A stretch of DNA of 39,616 bases. Origin: Myxococcales bacterium. GTDB lineage: Bacteria > Myxococcota_A > Polyangia > Haliangiales > Haliangiaceae. The notes under the pieces were generated by a model, which saw nothing but the letters and a program-made list of their open reading frames with translations, ran no database searches and was not told where the DNA came from. Of this stretch, positions 16,730 to 25,478 are shown piece after piece (within the stretch, counting starts at the first letter, position 1; the number at the start of each line of letters is the position of its first letter). The stretch lies in the NCBI GenBank assembly GCA_005779305.1, contig SXJR01000118.1:1-39616 (forward strand), read 5' to 3'. The position numbers and the translations under genes were made by a program.

Positions 16730-18793
16730 GTGATCGGCCCTCCCGGACGGGAGACAGTGAGGCGCGCGCTGGGTCGCGCTGCCGCCTGGGCTACCCCGAG
16801 CATCGCGGCCGCTGCGGTGTCAACCACCATGGCGGGGCTCCATGACGCGGCGACCAGCTACGAGGGTGTCACCCGTCTTGCGGCGAGCGCAGGATTCGCC
16901 ATCCTCGTCGCGTGGCCAGCCGCAGCGGTCAGCTCGCTGTGCGCGCGCGTATTCGTGCACGTCTGGCAGCCGCGCGCGCTGGCCGGGTCGCTGACCGAGC
17001 CAGACGGGAGTGCGCCGCGGCTAGCGGGCTGGTTGTTCGCGCTGATGCTCGGGGCGGCGCTACTCGCCGTGCTGACGCATCAGGTCGTGTGGATCTTCTG
17101 GCGGGCCACGGCCTTCAAGCCGCGGACGATGTCCCTGGCACTGGGCCCTGTGATGATCGTGGTGGTCGCGGTCGTCGTGCTGGCAACTCGCGTGTTTGCG
17201 GCGGCGCTAGGCGCAGGGTTGGCGCGACTCGAGGCGCGCAGGAGCGACAGGTCGGGCCCAGGGTGGGTGACACCTCGCCGGGTCCTCACCCTGGCAGCCG
17301 CAGTCGCCACCGTCGCCGCCTGGCTGACATGGCGCCTGGCTGTCCGGCCGCGGTTCGCGAACGTTTCGTTGTCGGGTCTCGAGTTCCCGCTCCTGGTGCT
17401 GGCGCTGCTCGCGGCGGCGCACGTTTGCTGGGGAGCCCTGGCCCGCCGGTCGCGCGCCCGGATGGTGTCAGCCACATTCGCGGTTGTCATCGCCGCCGGC
17501 CTTGCCGGCTCGGCCCTCTGGGCGCGGCAGAGCCGGCCGGCGATGGTCCTCGGGCTGTGGGGGGCGGACGGCTTCGCGGCTGACTCGATCGACCTGATCT
17601 ACGACCTTTACGCGATCCGAGACGACGTGCCGATGTCAGATCTGACCCCGGCGGCGCGGCCAGGTGTCACCCACCGTGCCGTCACCCACCGTGACGTCCT
17701 GTTGATCACGGTCGACACCTTCCGCCCTGATCGCATCAAGCCCTACGGCGGGCCGCTGGCCACGCCGGCGCTGGCGGCGCTGGCTGGCAAGGGCATGGTG
17801 TTCGAGTGGGCGTTCGCCCCGGCGAACGTGACGCGGCGATCGATGCCGGCGCTCGCGACCGGCCTCGCCACCACGCGCATCCGTGGCCGAGTGAGCGGCT
17901 TGGCGCTGCGCATGGACCCGCGCCACGTCACGCTCGCCGAGCGGCTGCGCGCCGGCGGCTATCACACCGTCGGCCTGGTCTGCTGCGACGGCTTCTGGGA
18001 GCGCAGCCGGCGCCTCGGCCTCGATCGCGGCATCGACGATCTCTTCATCCGCCACGATGGTCAGGATCTGGTCGCCGCCTACCGCGCCCGCGTCGCCGCC
18101 CGTCGCCCCGACGGGCCACCTACGTTCACCTGGATCCACTTCATCGAGCTCGACGAGTGGGCCGGCGGAAACCCCGACCTCTCCCCCGACCGCCGCCGTA
18201 TCTACGACGAGCTCGTCGACCAGATCGACCGCTGGATCGGCGAGCTCGTCGAGAGCACGGCCGCCCTGCCCGCCGATCGCCAGCCCGTCGTCATCGTCAC
18301 CGGCGACCACAGCGAGGCTTTCGGCGACCACGGTCAGCCGTTCCACGCGTCCGACCTGTACAACTCGCAGATCCGCGTGCCCCTGCTGGTCGCTGGCCCC
18401 GGCATCGTCCAGGTCCGCGTGCACGAGCCGGTGAGCCTCGTCGATCTCGCCCCCACCATCCTCGAGCTCGCCGGCTTCGTCGCCCCGCCTTTCCCCCACA
18501 TGGACGGCCGCTCGCTCGCCGATCTCCTCACCGGCGCGCGCCAGGCCAACCCCGATGGCGGCGGCGCCTACGCCGCGACCGTCGTCGACGGCCGCACCCG
18601 CGATCGCCGCAGCGCGCTGATCTCCGGCCGCTGGAAGCTCATCCACCAGCTCGGCCGCTACGAGCTCTACGACCTGCGCACCGACGCCAACGAGCGGCGC
18701 GATCTGGCCCTCGGCAATCCGGCCCGCCTGGCCGAGCTGCAGGTGCTCATGAACGCCCGCAGGGAGCGCGATCGGGTGACACCCTTCCGCTGA
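16730..18793 (+). CDS. Membrane-anchored alkaline-phosphatase-superfamily (sulfatase-like) enzyme with Thr nucleophile
   Basis: This is a 687-residue protein. About six hydrophobic segments fill the first 260 residues; a sulfatase-fold catalytic domain (PF00884 type) follows outside the membrane. VLLITVDTFRPD holds the first metal-binding aspartates, TGDHSEAFGDHGQ holds the later D-H pairs, and SLVDLAPTILELAG is typical of the family. In formylglycine sulfatases the nucleophile motif is C/S-x-P-x-R; here the aligned segment is T-R-R-S-M-P-A-L-A-T-G, so threonine takes that place and formylglycine cannot form. Threonine is the nucleophile of LtaS- and EptA-type phosphotransferases, so a phosphotransferase or phosphodiesterase acting on an envelope polymer is more likely than a sulfatase. 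GTG 16730 is chosen because earlier codons run into the divergent gene. It ends 13 bp from the next convergent gene. Confidence 0.75.
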   Translation: MIGPPGRETVRRALGRAAAWATPSIAAAAVSTTMAGLHDAATSYEGVTRLAASAGFAILVAWPAAAVSSLCARVFVHVWQPRALAGSLTEPDGSAPRLAGWLFALMLGAALLAVLTHQVVWIFWRATAFKPRTMSLALGPVMIVVVAVVVLATRVFAAALGAGLARLEARRSDRSGPGWVTPRRVLTLAAAVATVAAWLTWRLAVRPRFANVSLSGLEFPLLVLALLAAAHVCWGALARRSRARMVSATFAVVIAAGLAGSALWARQSRPAMVLGLWGADGFAADSIDLIYDLYAIRDDVPMSDLTPAARPGVTHRAVTHRDVLLITVDTFRPDRIKPYGGPLATPALAALAGKGMVFEWAFAPANVTRRSMPALATGLATTRIRGRVSGLALRMDPRHVTLAERLRAGGYHTVGLVCCDGFWERSRRLGLDRGIDDLFIRHDGQDLVAAYRARVAARRPDGPPTFTWIHFIELDEWAGGNPDLSPDRRRIYDELVDQIDRWIGELVESTAALPADRQPVVIVTGDHSEAFGDHGQPFHASDLYNSQIRVPLLVAGPGIVQVRVHEPVSLVDLAPTILELAGFVAPPFPHMDGRSLADLLTGARQANPDGGGAYAATVVDGRTRDRRSALISGRWKLIHQLGRYELYDLRTDANERRDLALGNPARLAELQVLMNARRERDRVTPFR
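17263..17274 (-). repeat. 12-mer, exact copy in the phosphatase-like gene
   Basis: The gene reads this copy as W-V-T-P in a loop between predicted transmembrane segments. Confidence 0.75.
17464..17475 (+). repeat. 12-mer variant GGTGTCAGCCAC
   Basis: This copy has one mismatch but the downstream flank ATTCG is shared with the tandem units at 2324 and 2357, which supports common descent. The gene reads it as V-S-A-T. Confidence 0.65.
17663..17698 (+). repeat. 12-mer, exact copy followed by a partial duplicate
   Basis: GGTGTCACCCAC (17663-17674) is followed by a second CACCCACCGTG-type unit 15 bp on. The gene reads the pair as GVTHRAVTHRDV, just before the catalytic domain. The frame differs from the VSPT and WVTP copies. 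Confidence 0.7.
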
Positions 18794-18806
18794 CCACCGC
18801 CGCCGG

Positions 18807-21020
18807 CTACCGCCGCGGCCGCAGCTCGGCGTAGTCGAGGAAGAGCACCTGCCCCTTCCTCCCCGCCGGCATCGACAGCTCGACCCAGTGCCGCCCCGGC
18901 CGGAGCGTCACCGCCGCCTCGCGCACCCCCAGCTCCCACGCCGGCGCCGCCGTGTCGTGGCTCGCCACCACCTCGACGCCGTCGACGCGCACGGCCACCA
19001 CCGCGCCGGCGGGATGATGAGCGAACGCCAGCGCCAGCGTCATGTCGCCGGCGTCGCCGGCCAGCGCCCACACCGGGAACCCGAACCGCGCCGGCCGGTC
19101 GACGTCGAAGCGCAGCGCCTCGCCGCCCGACAGCGGCAGGTTGCCCACGTGCGGCGCCGGCACCCGTTGGCCGAAGCCGCCCCGCGCCCGCTCGAGCGGG
19201 TAAAGCGCACCTCCCTCGTGCCGCATCGGCGCATCGGCGGCGAACGCGAGCGGCACCAACCGCCGGCCGACCAGACGCACCGGCCGCCGCTCGGGGTAGA
19301 TGCGCGCGAAGCCAGCGTCGGCGGCGTCGCCGAGGTCCTTCACCACCAGCGGCCGGTTGCGCCCGATCTCGGCCGGATGCGCGGTCACCGCCGCCGGGAT
19401 CTTCATCGAGTCGACGAACACCAGCGCGTCGCGCAGCGCCGGCTGATCGAGCACGTCGACCAGCGCGCCGTCGGCGAGCGCAGGCCGCTTGCCGCAGTGC
19501 TTCTCCACCGCGTTGCGATCGGCGCGCATGCCCATCACGATCAGCGCCGGCAGCGCCAGCCCGAGCGCCCCCGCGGCGACGACGCCCGCGCGCTCACCGC
19601 GGCCGCGCCCGCGCGTGACCCGCGCGATCAGCGCACCCACGTCGGCGCACGCGGCCGCGCCGAGGAGCCCGGCGAACGGCAACGCGACGTAGTAGAAGCG
19701 CGCCCCGTACGCGACCCCGTGATAGAAGAATAGCCCGTAGCCACCGACGGTGACGGCGAACACCGCGCCGCAGAGCGCACGCCGCCGCGCCGCCCGTCCG
19801 CCGAGCACCGCGCCGCCGGCCAGCCCGAGCACCGGCAAGAGCGCCAGCGGCACCCAGCCGAACGACCACCGCGCCCACGCGTCGAGCCGCCGGCGCGTGT
19901 TGGCCACGGCGTGCTTGGGCTGGAAGCCGTCGCGCCCGAAGCTGGTGTTCTGCGTGATCGGACACTCGCCGACCCCCGGACCGAACCCGAGCCGGAAGCA
20001 GTCGCCGCGCCGCTCCTTGAGTTGCATGTAGCGCTGCTGCGGCGGCAGAAACGCGTCGCCGGTGAGCGCGTGGTTGTAGGCGAGGTACCCGGCGGTGATC
20101 GGCAACGCGCACACCACGGCGACGATCAACCGCCGCACCGCCGACTCGCGATCCCGCACCAGCGCCCACGCGATCGCCGGCGTCAGCGCCACCGCGATCA
20201 CCACCGCGTCGAGCTGCCGGGTCGCGCCCAGGTACGCCAGCGCCGCGCCGCCGCCGCCCGCCCACCAGAGAGCGCGCGCACCACCGTCGCGCCGCACCAC
20301 GCCGCGCCACAACCCGAGCACCGCCAGCGCCGCGAAGAGGGCCGCGGTCGGATGCGACATGAAGCTGCCCGCGTTCATCAGCCGGAACCACGAGCCGACG
20401 TGGAGCAGCGCCGCCAGCCGCGCCGCGGCGCCGTCGCCGCCGAACAGCTCGCGGGCCAGGAGCCACACCACCAGCGCCAGGAGCGCACTCAGGATGGGGT
20501 TGACGACGCCGGGCGCGCCCGCACCCTCGCCGATCGCCAGGAACACGCCGTATCCGGGCGGGAACACCGCGTACCACTGACCGTCGTCGTGCGTGCCCCA
20601 CGACACGTAATGGAACTCCGGCGCCGGCGGCGATGGCGCGACCACGTGACCGTCAGCGAACGTCCGGGCCTGGTGCAGGTAGCCCATCTCGTCGGGCACC
20701 TCGGGCACGCCCTTGTGAACCGACCCGTGGGCCCACATCGCGCTCGCCAGCGCGATCACGAACACGACGCCGGCGAAGACCCGCGCCGGCACCCGCGCCA
20801 GCAAGCGCGCCGGACCATGGCCGAGCCAGGCCAGCAAGCCGCCGCCGATCATGGTGATCGCCACCACCGTGATCGCCGGCGCCGTGGCCAGCGCGTCGAA
20901 CCCGTCGGCCAGCGTGCCGCGCGCCCCCCAGCTCAGGCCGACCACGCAGGCCACCGCCAGCAGCGCGACGAAGCCGCGGGCGACGGCGGTGACGACCCGT
21001 TCGAGCATCCTCGCCGGCAT
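18807..21020 (-). CDS. GT-C-like glycosyltransferase-type membrane protein with C-terminal beta domain
   Basis: This is a 737-residue protein with about ten or eleven transmembrane helices. The first large extracytoplasmic loop carries VPDEMGYLHQARTFADG; the P-D-E and following tyrosine match the catalytic loop of ArnT/PMT-like GT-C enzymes that take sugars from polyprenyl phosphate. GARFYYVALPFAGLLGA later is also usual in this group. The last 180 residues are soluble and beta-rich (GFPVWALAGDAGDMTLALAF...LRPGRHWVELSMPAG), the same general layout as the protein at 14647. An ATG at 21008 is an alternative start. It is the last gene of a minus-strand operon beginning with the lytic transglycosylase and follows the PHP gene after 48 bp. 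A role in building a surface polysaccharide or glycoprotein is inferred. Confidence 0.7.
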   Translation of the reverse strand: MPARMLERVVTAVARGFVALLAVACVVGLSWGARGTLADGFDALATAPAITVVAITMIGGGLLAWLGHGPARLLARVPARVFAGVVFVIALASAMWAHGSVHKGVPEVPDEMGYLHQARTFADGHVVAPSPPAPEFHYVSWGTHDDGQWYAVFPPGYGVFLAIGEGAGAPGVVNPILSALLALVVWLLARELFGGDGAAARLAALLHVGSWFRLMNAGSFMSHPTAALFAALAVLGLWRGVVRRDGGARALWWAGGGGAALAYLGATRQLDAVVIAVALTPAIAWALVRDRESAVRRLIVAVVCALPITAGYLAYNHALTGDAFLPPQQRYMQLKERRGDCFRLGFGPGVGECPITQNTSFGRDGFQPKHAVANTRRRLDAWARWSFGWVPLALLPVLGLAGGAVLGGRAARRRALCGAVFAVTVGGYGLFFYHGVAYGARFYYVALPFAGLLGAAACADVGALIARVTRGRGRGERAGVVAAGALGLALPALIVMGMRADRNAVEKHCGKRPALADGALVDVLDQPALRDALVFVDSMKIPAAVTAHPAEIGRNRPLVVKDLGDAADAGFARIYPERRPVRLVGRRLVPLAFAADAPMRHEGGALYPLERARGGFGQRVPAPHVGNLPLSGGEALRFDVDRPARFGFPVWALAGDAGDMTLALAFAHHPAGAVVAVRVDGVEVVASHDTAAPAWELGVREAAVTLRPGRHWVELSMPAGRKGQVLFLDYAELRPRR

Positions 21021-21068
21021 CCTCGCACGACGCGGCAGGGCGCGGCACGGCGCGCCCTGCGTCGATCG

Positions 21069-22619
21069 CTACTCGATCCAGATCGGGTTGATCACCGCGA
21101 ACGGCACCACGCCCGGGCGCTGCTTCTCCTGCTGGTAGGTCCCCGTCATCTCCACCGGCAGTGGGTCGTCGCCGCCAGCGTCGACGGCGATCCAGGTCGG
21201 CGCCGTCACCGGCGCCTCCACCACCAGCCGATGGCGCCGCGCGCCGGGCGCCACCGTCTCCACCTTCACCACCACGCCGCCGACGAGCACGCGCACCCGC
21301 GCCACCCGCATCCAGCGGGCCTGGGCCAGCTCGACGTCGATCCTCACGTTGCCCGACGGCGCGCGCAGCACCTGCCCCGGCCCCGCCGGTGTGCCGCCGC
21401 CGGCGTCGACGATCTCGACGTCGAGCCACGGCCCGGTCGTCGCCACCGCGCGCCGCGCCCGCACCGCCTCGGTGAACCCGACCTCGTCGAGCGGCGCCAG
21501 CCCGGCGTCGTCGACGAAGACGTAGGTCCGCGCCACGCCGTCGAGCACGCCGTTGAGGTGGTGGGTGTCGCTGGAGCCGACGCCGGTGACTCGCACGCCG
21601 TGCGCCGCCAGCGTGTAGAAGTCGCGCACGCTGTCGTCGGTACGCCGATCGCCGGGCGTATTGAACGCGGTGTGGCCGGCGAGCACCTCGACGGCGTCGA
21701 ACTCGAGCGGAAACGGCGGCGGCCAGCTCACGCCGTTCCAGCGCTGGGTATCGAACAGCGAATACATGCGGAAGCGCGGATGGTTGATCTGGACGATCGG
21801 ACGCAGGCCGCCCTGCTTCGCGGCCAGGCCGTGTCCCCACGCCATCATCGCCGCCGGCGTCCACGTCCCCATCTCGTCCGGGCCCGGGCTGCCGCCGCGC
21901 AGCGCCGCGGGCTCGACCGGCACCGGATACACGCCCATGTGCATCGCGTCGTTGCCGGCCTCGTTCGATGCCACCGACGCCACCACGCCGACCAGGCCGG
22001 CCTGCTCGATGCCGTGGTCGAGATCGCCGTTCACGGCGTGATCGGAGAGCACGACGACCTCCACCCCGGCCGCCGCCTGCGCCATCGCCCGCCAGCGATC
22101 GGGCAGGCCCGAGTCGTTCGACGCCGCCGCGTGCACGTGCATGTCGGCGACCAGCGTCCCCTCGGCACGCCACGCCCGCTCGAGCGGGATCTCGAGCGCG
22201 GCGTCGCCGGCCCCGAGCGTGACCTCGCCCTCCCAGCGCTCGTGTTCGAAGCCGCGCCACGCCCACACCCGGTAGCGCCCGGCCGGCAGCGGATCGCATC
22301 CGCCCGCCGCCGCGCCGACCGGGATCGTGCCCTGCCCGTTGCCCAGCACCAGGCCGTTCCAGGTGCCGAGCACGCCCGGGCCGGGCTCGCATGCACCCCT
22401 CACCTGGCGCACGCCGCCGTAGAGATCGTTGTCGCCCCACCGCACCGGCGTATCGCCGTCCCACAGCAACACCCGCGCCGGCACCAGCGGTCCGCCGGGG
22501 CCATCGGTGACGCGGATCGAGAGCGTGCCGATCCTGGGCGCGCGCGGCTCCTGCTTGCATCCCACCATCGCGCCACTCGCGGCGACGACGAGCGCGGCCC
22601 GCGCGCTACTTCGCACCAC
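21069..22619 (-). CDS. CehA/McbA-like PHP-domain metallohydrolase lipoprotein
   Basis: This is a 516-residue protein. The first 21 residues end in GAMVGC, a lipobox, so it is probably a lipoprotein. A beta-rich N-terminal domain (TLSIRVTDGPGGPLVPARVLLWDGD) is followed by a PHP metallohydrolase domain with the ordered metal ligands DMHVHAA, LSDHAV, INHPR and SSDTHH. Proteins of this type are annotated as CehA/McbA-family hydrolases, after a carbaryl hydrolase; the natural substrate of most is unknown, and phosphoester or ester cleavage is possible. A C-terminal beta domain ends the protein. Its start overlaps the end of the lytic transglycosylase gene by 14 bp, so the two are coupled. Confidence 0.82.
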   Translation of the reverse strand: MVRSSARAALVVAASGAMVGCKQEPRAPRIGTLSIRVTDGPGGPLVPARVLLWDGDTPVRWGDNDLYGGVRQVRGACEPGPGVLGTWNGLVLGNGQGTIPVGAAAGGCDPLPAGRYRVWAWRGFEHERWEGEVTLGAGDAALEIPLERAWRAEGTLVADMHVHAAASNDSGLPDRWRAMAQAAAGVEVVVLSDHAVNGDLDHGIEQAGLVGVVASVASNEAGNDAMHMGVYPVPVEPAALRGGSPGPDEMGTWTPAAMMAWGHGLAAKQGGLRPIVQINHPRFRMYSLFDTQRWNGVSWPPPFPLEFDAVEVLAGHTAFNTPGDRRTDDSVRDFYTLAAHGVRVTGVGSSDTHHLNGVLDGVARTYVFVDDAGLAPLDEVGFTEAVRARRAVATTGPWLDVEIVDAGGGTPAGPGQVLRAPSGNVRIDVELAQARWMRVARVRVLVGGVVVKVETVAPGARRHRLVVEAPVTAPTWIAVDAGGDDPLPVEMTGTYQQEKQRPGVVPFAVINPIWIE

Positions 22620-23334
22620 GCTCGGCGGCCGCCTTGTACTGGTAGTAGCGGTCGAGCACCATGCGCAGGTACTTGCGGGTGTTGGTGTACGGCGGCACCT
22701 GGTTGCCGTAGCGGGCGAGCGAGCCAGGACCGGCGTGATAGGCGGCGATGGTCAGCACCAGATCGCCTTCGTACCGGTTGGCAAGCACCCGCAGCAGCCG
22801 CGCGCCACCGAGGATGTTCTCGCGCGGCTCGAACACGTTGCCGACTCGCATGTCCTTCTCGACCGCCGGCATGAGCTGCATGAGCCCGCGCGCGCCCGCC
22901 GACGACACCACCCGCGGATCGTAGTCGCTCTCGACGTGGATCACGGCGCGGATCAGTGGCGGCGGCAGGCGGTAGAGCTCGGCCGCCTCGGCGATGAACG
23001 CGTCGTAGCGTTGGTAGCGATCGGGGGAGTTGTCGCGCGCAGGCACCACGTCGCAGCGGGTGCAGCCGCCGCGGGCGGCCGCCGCCTTGCTGCCGCGATC
23101 GGGGTTCTCGACCAGGACCTTCTTCCAGCCGCCGCCCTTGCCCTTGGGCTTGATGTTGGTGAAGTGCACGACGCCGTCGGCGTCGGTGTACGTGTAGATG
23201 TCGGCGCGGGCCGCGGACGGGCGCAACAGACCCACCACGGCCGCCGCGCACAGCGCCGCGCCCAGCACCGCGGCGACGACCAATGGCGCACGCGTACGGC
23301 GTGAACGACGCGAGCGACGGCGGCGGCCGGCCAT
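22606..23334 (-). CDS. Lytic murein transglycosylase (SLT domain) with DUF4124-like N-terminus
   Basis: This is a 242-residue protein. The Arg-rich start and hydrophobic helix (APLVVAAVLGAALCAAAVVGLL) send it across the membrane. A short DUF4124-like motif (ADIYTYTDADGVVHFTNIKP) comes before the SLT domain, which cuts peptidoglycan and leaves 1,6-anhydromuramic ends. The catalytic glutamate is E135 in HVESDYDP, followed by GARGLMQLMP and AAYHAGPGSL, the three SLT motifs. A CTRC pair lies in the linker. The ATG at 23334 is preferred over 23352 because TAGCAT, a possible -10 box, lies 8 nt before it. It is the first gene of a three-gene minus-strand operon and is divergent from nadB. Confidence 0.88.
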   Translation of the reverse strand: MAGRRRRSRRSRRTRAPLVVAAVLGAALCAAAVVGLLRPSAARADIYTYTDADGVVHFTNIKPKGKGGGWKKVLVENPDRGSKAAAARGGCTRCDVVPARDNSPDRYQRYDAFIAEAAELYRLPPPLIRAVIHVESDYDPRVVSSAGARGLMQLMPAVEKDMRVGNVFEPRENILGGARLLRVLANRYEGDLVLTIAAYHAGPGSLARYGNQVPPYTNTRKYLRMVLDRYYQYKAAAERGAK

Positions 23335-23395
23335 GGACCGAAATGCTAGCACTACCGCGCCGGATCCCGCTCTCGATCGGCGTTATGGTCCCGCC

Positions 23396-24985
23396 ATGGC
23401 CGACGTGGTCGAGACCGACTACCTGGTACTGGGCTCCGGGATCGCCGGGCTGTCGTTCGCGATCGACGCCGCCACCCACGGCCGGGTCGTCATCGTCACC
23501 AAGAAGGCCGAGTCCGACACCAACACCAACTGGGCCCAGGGCGGCGTCGCTGCCGTGCTGGCCAACGACGATTCCTTCGAGCAGCACGTGGCCGACACCC
23601 TCACCGTCGGCGAGGGCCTGTGCGATCGCGCGGTGGTCGAGAGCGTGGTCGCCGAGGGCCCGGCCGCGGTCGAGAAGCTCCTCTCGCTCGGCACCCACCT
23701 CGATCGCGGCCCCGACGGCGAGCTCGATCTGACCCGCGAAGGCGGCCACAGCCGGCGCCGCGTCGTCCACCACGAGGACATCAGCGGCCGCGAGATCCAG
23801 CGCGCGCTCCTGGCCGCGGTCCACGCCAACCCCAACATCACCATTCTGCAGGACCACATCGCGGTCGACCTGCTCAGCATGGCCAAGTACGGCGGCGACG
23901 CCGCGTGTTTCGGCGCCTACGTGCTCGACCGGGCCAGCGGCCAGGTCAAGACCGTGGTGGCGCGCGCCACCGTGCTCGCCACCGGCGGCGCCGGCAAGGT
24001 CTACGTCTACACCTCCAACCCTGACGTCGCGACCGGCGACGGTATCGCCATGGCCTACCGCATCGGCGCGGTGGTCTCGAACCTCGAATTCGTCCAGTTC
24101 CACCCGACCGTGCTCTACCACCCGCATGCCAAGAGCTTCCTCATCTCCGAGGCGCTGCGCTGCGAGGGCGGCAAGCTGCGGCTGTCGACGGGCGAGCGCT
24201 TCATGGACGGCTACCACGAGCGCGCCGAGCTCGGGCCGCGCGACGTGGTGGCCCGCGCCATCGACAACGAGCTCAAGAAGTCGGGCGCCGACTCGGTGTT
24301 CCTCGACATGACCCACCTCCCAGCCGACTTCGTTCGCAACCGGTTCCCCAACATCGGCGATCGCTGTCTGCAGCTCGGCATCGACATCACCAAGCAGCCC
24401 ATCCCGGTGGTGCCGGCGGCCCACTACATGTGCGGCGGCATCAGGACCGACGAGCACGGCCAGACCACGGTCCGCAACCTGTACGCGATCGGCGAATGCT
24501 CGATGACCGGGCTCCACGGAGCGTGCCGCCTGGCGTCCAACTCGCTGCTCGAGGGCATGGTCTACGCCCGGCGCGCGGCCCAGCACGTGCGCAACACCAC
24601 CGGGCTGCGCCCGACCACGGTCATCCCGTGGCAGTCGGGCGAGGCCACCGACTCCAACGACGCCATCGTGGTGGCCCTCAACTGGGACGAGATCCGCCGC
24701 TTCATGTGGTCGTACGTCGGGATCGTGCGCTCCGACAAGCGCATCGACCGCGCCCGCCGCCGTATCGAGCTCCTGCGCGAGGAGCTCCGCGAGTACTACT
24801 GGAACTTCCGCATCACGCCCGACATGATCGAGCTGCGGAACCTGGCCCTGGTCGCGCACCTCATCATCGAGAGCGCGCGCCGACGGAAGGAGTCGCGCGG
24901 CCTGCACTACACCGTCGACTACCCGTCGAAGTCAGACGTCGTGCGCGACACCGAGATTCACCTGACCAACGGCCCGGCCGCGTAG
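23396..24985 (+). CDS. nadB: L-aspartate oxidase NadB
   Basis: NadB oxidises L-aspartate to iminoaspartate with FAD, the first step of NAD synthesis from aspartate. The 529-residue protein has the FAD-binding motif VLGSGIAGLSFA near the N-terminus, TNTNWAQGGVAAV, the HHEDISGREI segment, the active-site region HPTVLYHP...ALRCEGG, and the family signature AHYMCGGIRTDEHGQT followed by NLYAIGECSMTGLHGACRLASNS. A C-terminal helical domain follows (DMIELRNLALVAHLII). The length is normal. ATG 23396 is preferred because similarity begins eight residues after it, although the frame is open upstream. The gene stands alone; nadA and nadC are not in the window. It is the only clear amino acid/NAD pathway gene here. 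Confidence 0.95.
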   Translation: MADVVETDYLVLGSGIAGLSFAIDAATHGRVVIVTKKAESDTNTNWAQGGVAAVLANDDSFEQHVADTLTVGEGLCDRAVVESVVAEGPAAVEKLLSLGTHLDRGPDGELDLTREGGHSRRRVVHHEDISGREIQRALLAAVHANPNITILQDHIAVDLLSMAKYGGDAACFGAYVLDRASGQVKTVVARATVLATGGAGKVYVYTSNPDVATGDGIAMAYRIGAVVSNLEFVQFHPTVLYHPHAKSFLISEALRCEGGKLRLSTGERFMDGYHERAELGPRDVVARAIDNELKKSGADSVFLDMTHLPADFVRNRFPNIGDRCLQLGIDITKQPIPVVPAAHYMCGGIRTDEHGQTTVRNLYAIGECSMTGLHGACRLASNSLLEGMVYARRAAQHVRNTTGLRPTTVIPWQSGEATDSNDAIVVALNWDEIRRFMWSYVGIVRSDKRIDRARRRIELLREELREYYWNFRITPDMIELRNLALVAHLIIESARRRKESRGLHYTVDYPSKSDVVRDTEIHLTNGPAA

Positions 24986-25063
24986 CGCGCGCGGACGGCG
25001 CGCAGAGGCGACGCAGGTTTTCACACTCGCCCCAGTCAACGCGGGTTCACGCGCCCGCCACGG

Positions 25064-25075
25064 GTGGGTGACACC
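25064..25075 (-). repeat. 12-mer, exact copy (intergenic, isolated)
   Basis: This is the last copy in the window. No other copy, exact or with one mismatch, was seen from here to the end. Confidence 0.75.
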
Positions 25076-25181
25076 TGCGACGCAATCTATTGAAATCACC
25101 GGGCTCATTCGCGCAGGGCCCGTGCCGGGATCACCCGGATCCAGGCAACCCGCGGCTGGCATCGCGGTCGCAATACCGCTG

Positions 25182-25266
25182 ACCGTCACTCCACGAGGCA
25201 GATCATGACGGACGGCCACGCGTCGTGGAGGGCCGCCGGGGCATACCGCCCCGGCGGCTGTTTTTT
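25182..25266 (+). ncRNA. Candidate small RNA of two stem-loops
   Basis: CTCCACGA (25189-25196) pairs perfectly with TCGTGGAG (25223-25230), and the terminator hairpin follows at once. About 12 nt before the proposed start lies TGGCATCGCGGTCGCA (25157-25172), which keeps the GG/GC spacing of a sigma-54 promoter but has a C in the usual TTGC. The boundaries are guessed from these two signals, and no known RNA family is recognised. A 23-codon open frame inside it (from 25205) has no support. Confidence 0.3.
25232..25266 (+). terminator. Rho-independent terminator
   Basis: A GC-rich stem (GCCGCCGGGG paired with CCCCGGCGGC) with a short loop is followed by TGTTTTTTC. It is by far the best intrinsic terminator in the window and could end nadB transcripts or a small RNA. 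Confidence 0.8.
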
Positions 25267-25463
25267 CGGCGTCTGAACCGACGCCGCCGCCTCGCCGTCG
25301 CGCCAGCGCACAACGTCGGTGAAGCCGACGCTGGTGTCAGAGAAGCCAGGCCCGTTTCAGCTCGATCAAGGAGGCCTCGAGCACCACGCCCTCGAGCGCG
25401 TCGCGTTCACCGGCCACGGCCGCGCGCACCAGCCAACGCCCTCGCAACCGTGTGCTTCCGCGG

Positions 25464-25469
25464 TATCTT
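25464..25469 (+). promoter_or_regulatory. Possible -10 element TATCTT
   Basis: TATCTT lies 9 nt before the ATG of the lipoprotein gene, with no clear -35 and no Shine-Dalgarno. Confidence 0.3.
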
Positions 25470-25478
25470 CAATCGCGA

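Larger units (their letters stand above)
24986..25478. other. Intergenic region of 493 bp
   Basis: No protein gene is supported here. It holds one exact 12-mer copy (25064-25075), a possible sigma-54-like site, two consecutive stem-loops of which the second is a strong terminator, and a -10-like box before the lipoprotein gene. Confidence 0.7.

Noticed and set aside
19911-22874. 987-codon open frame on the plus strand
   Set aside because: It runs antisense across three recognisable genes (GT-C, PHP, lytic transglycosylase) and reads as low-complexity Arg/His/Ala sequence.
22400-24907. 835-codon open frame on the minus strand
   Set aside because: It is antisense to nadB and out of frame with the transglycosylase gene; it has no family similarity.
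25205-25276. 23-codon open frame before and through the terminator
   Set aside because: It runs through the terminator stem and U-tract, with no ribosome site or similarity.
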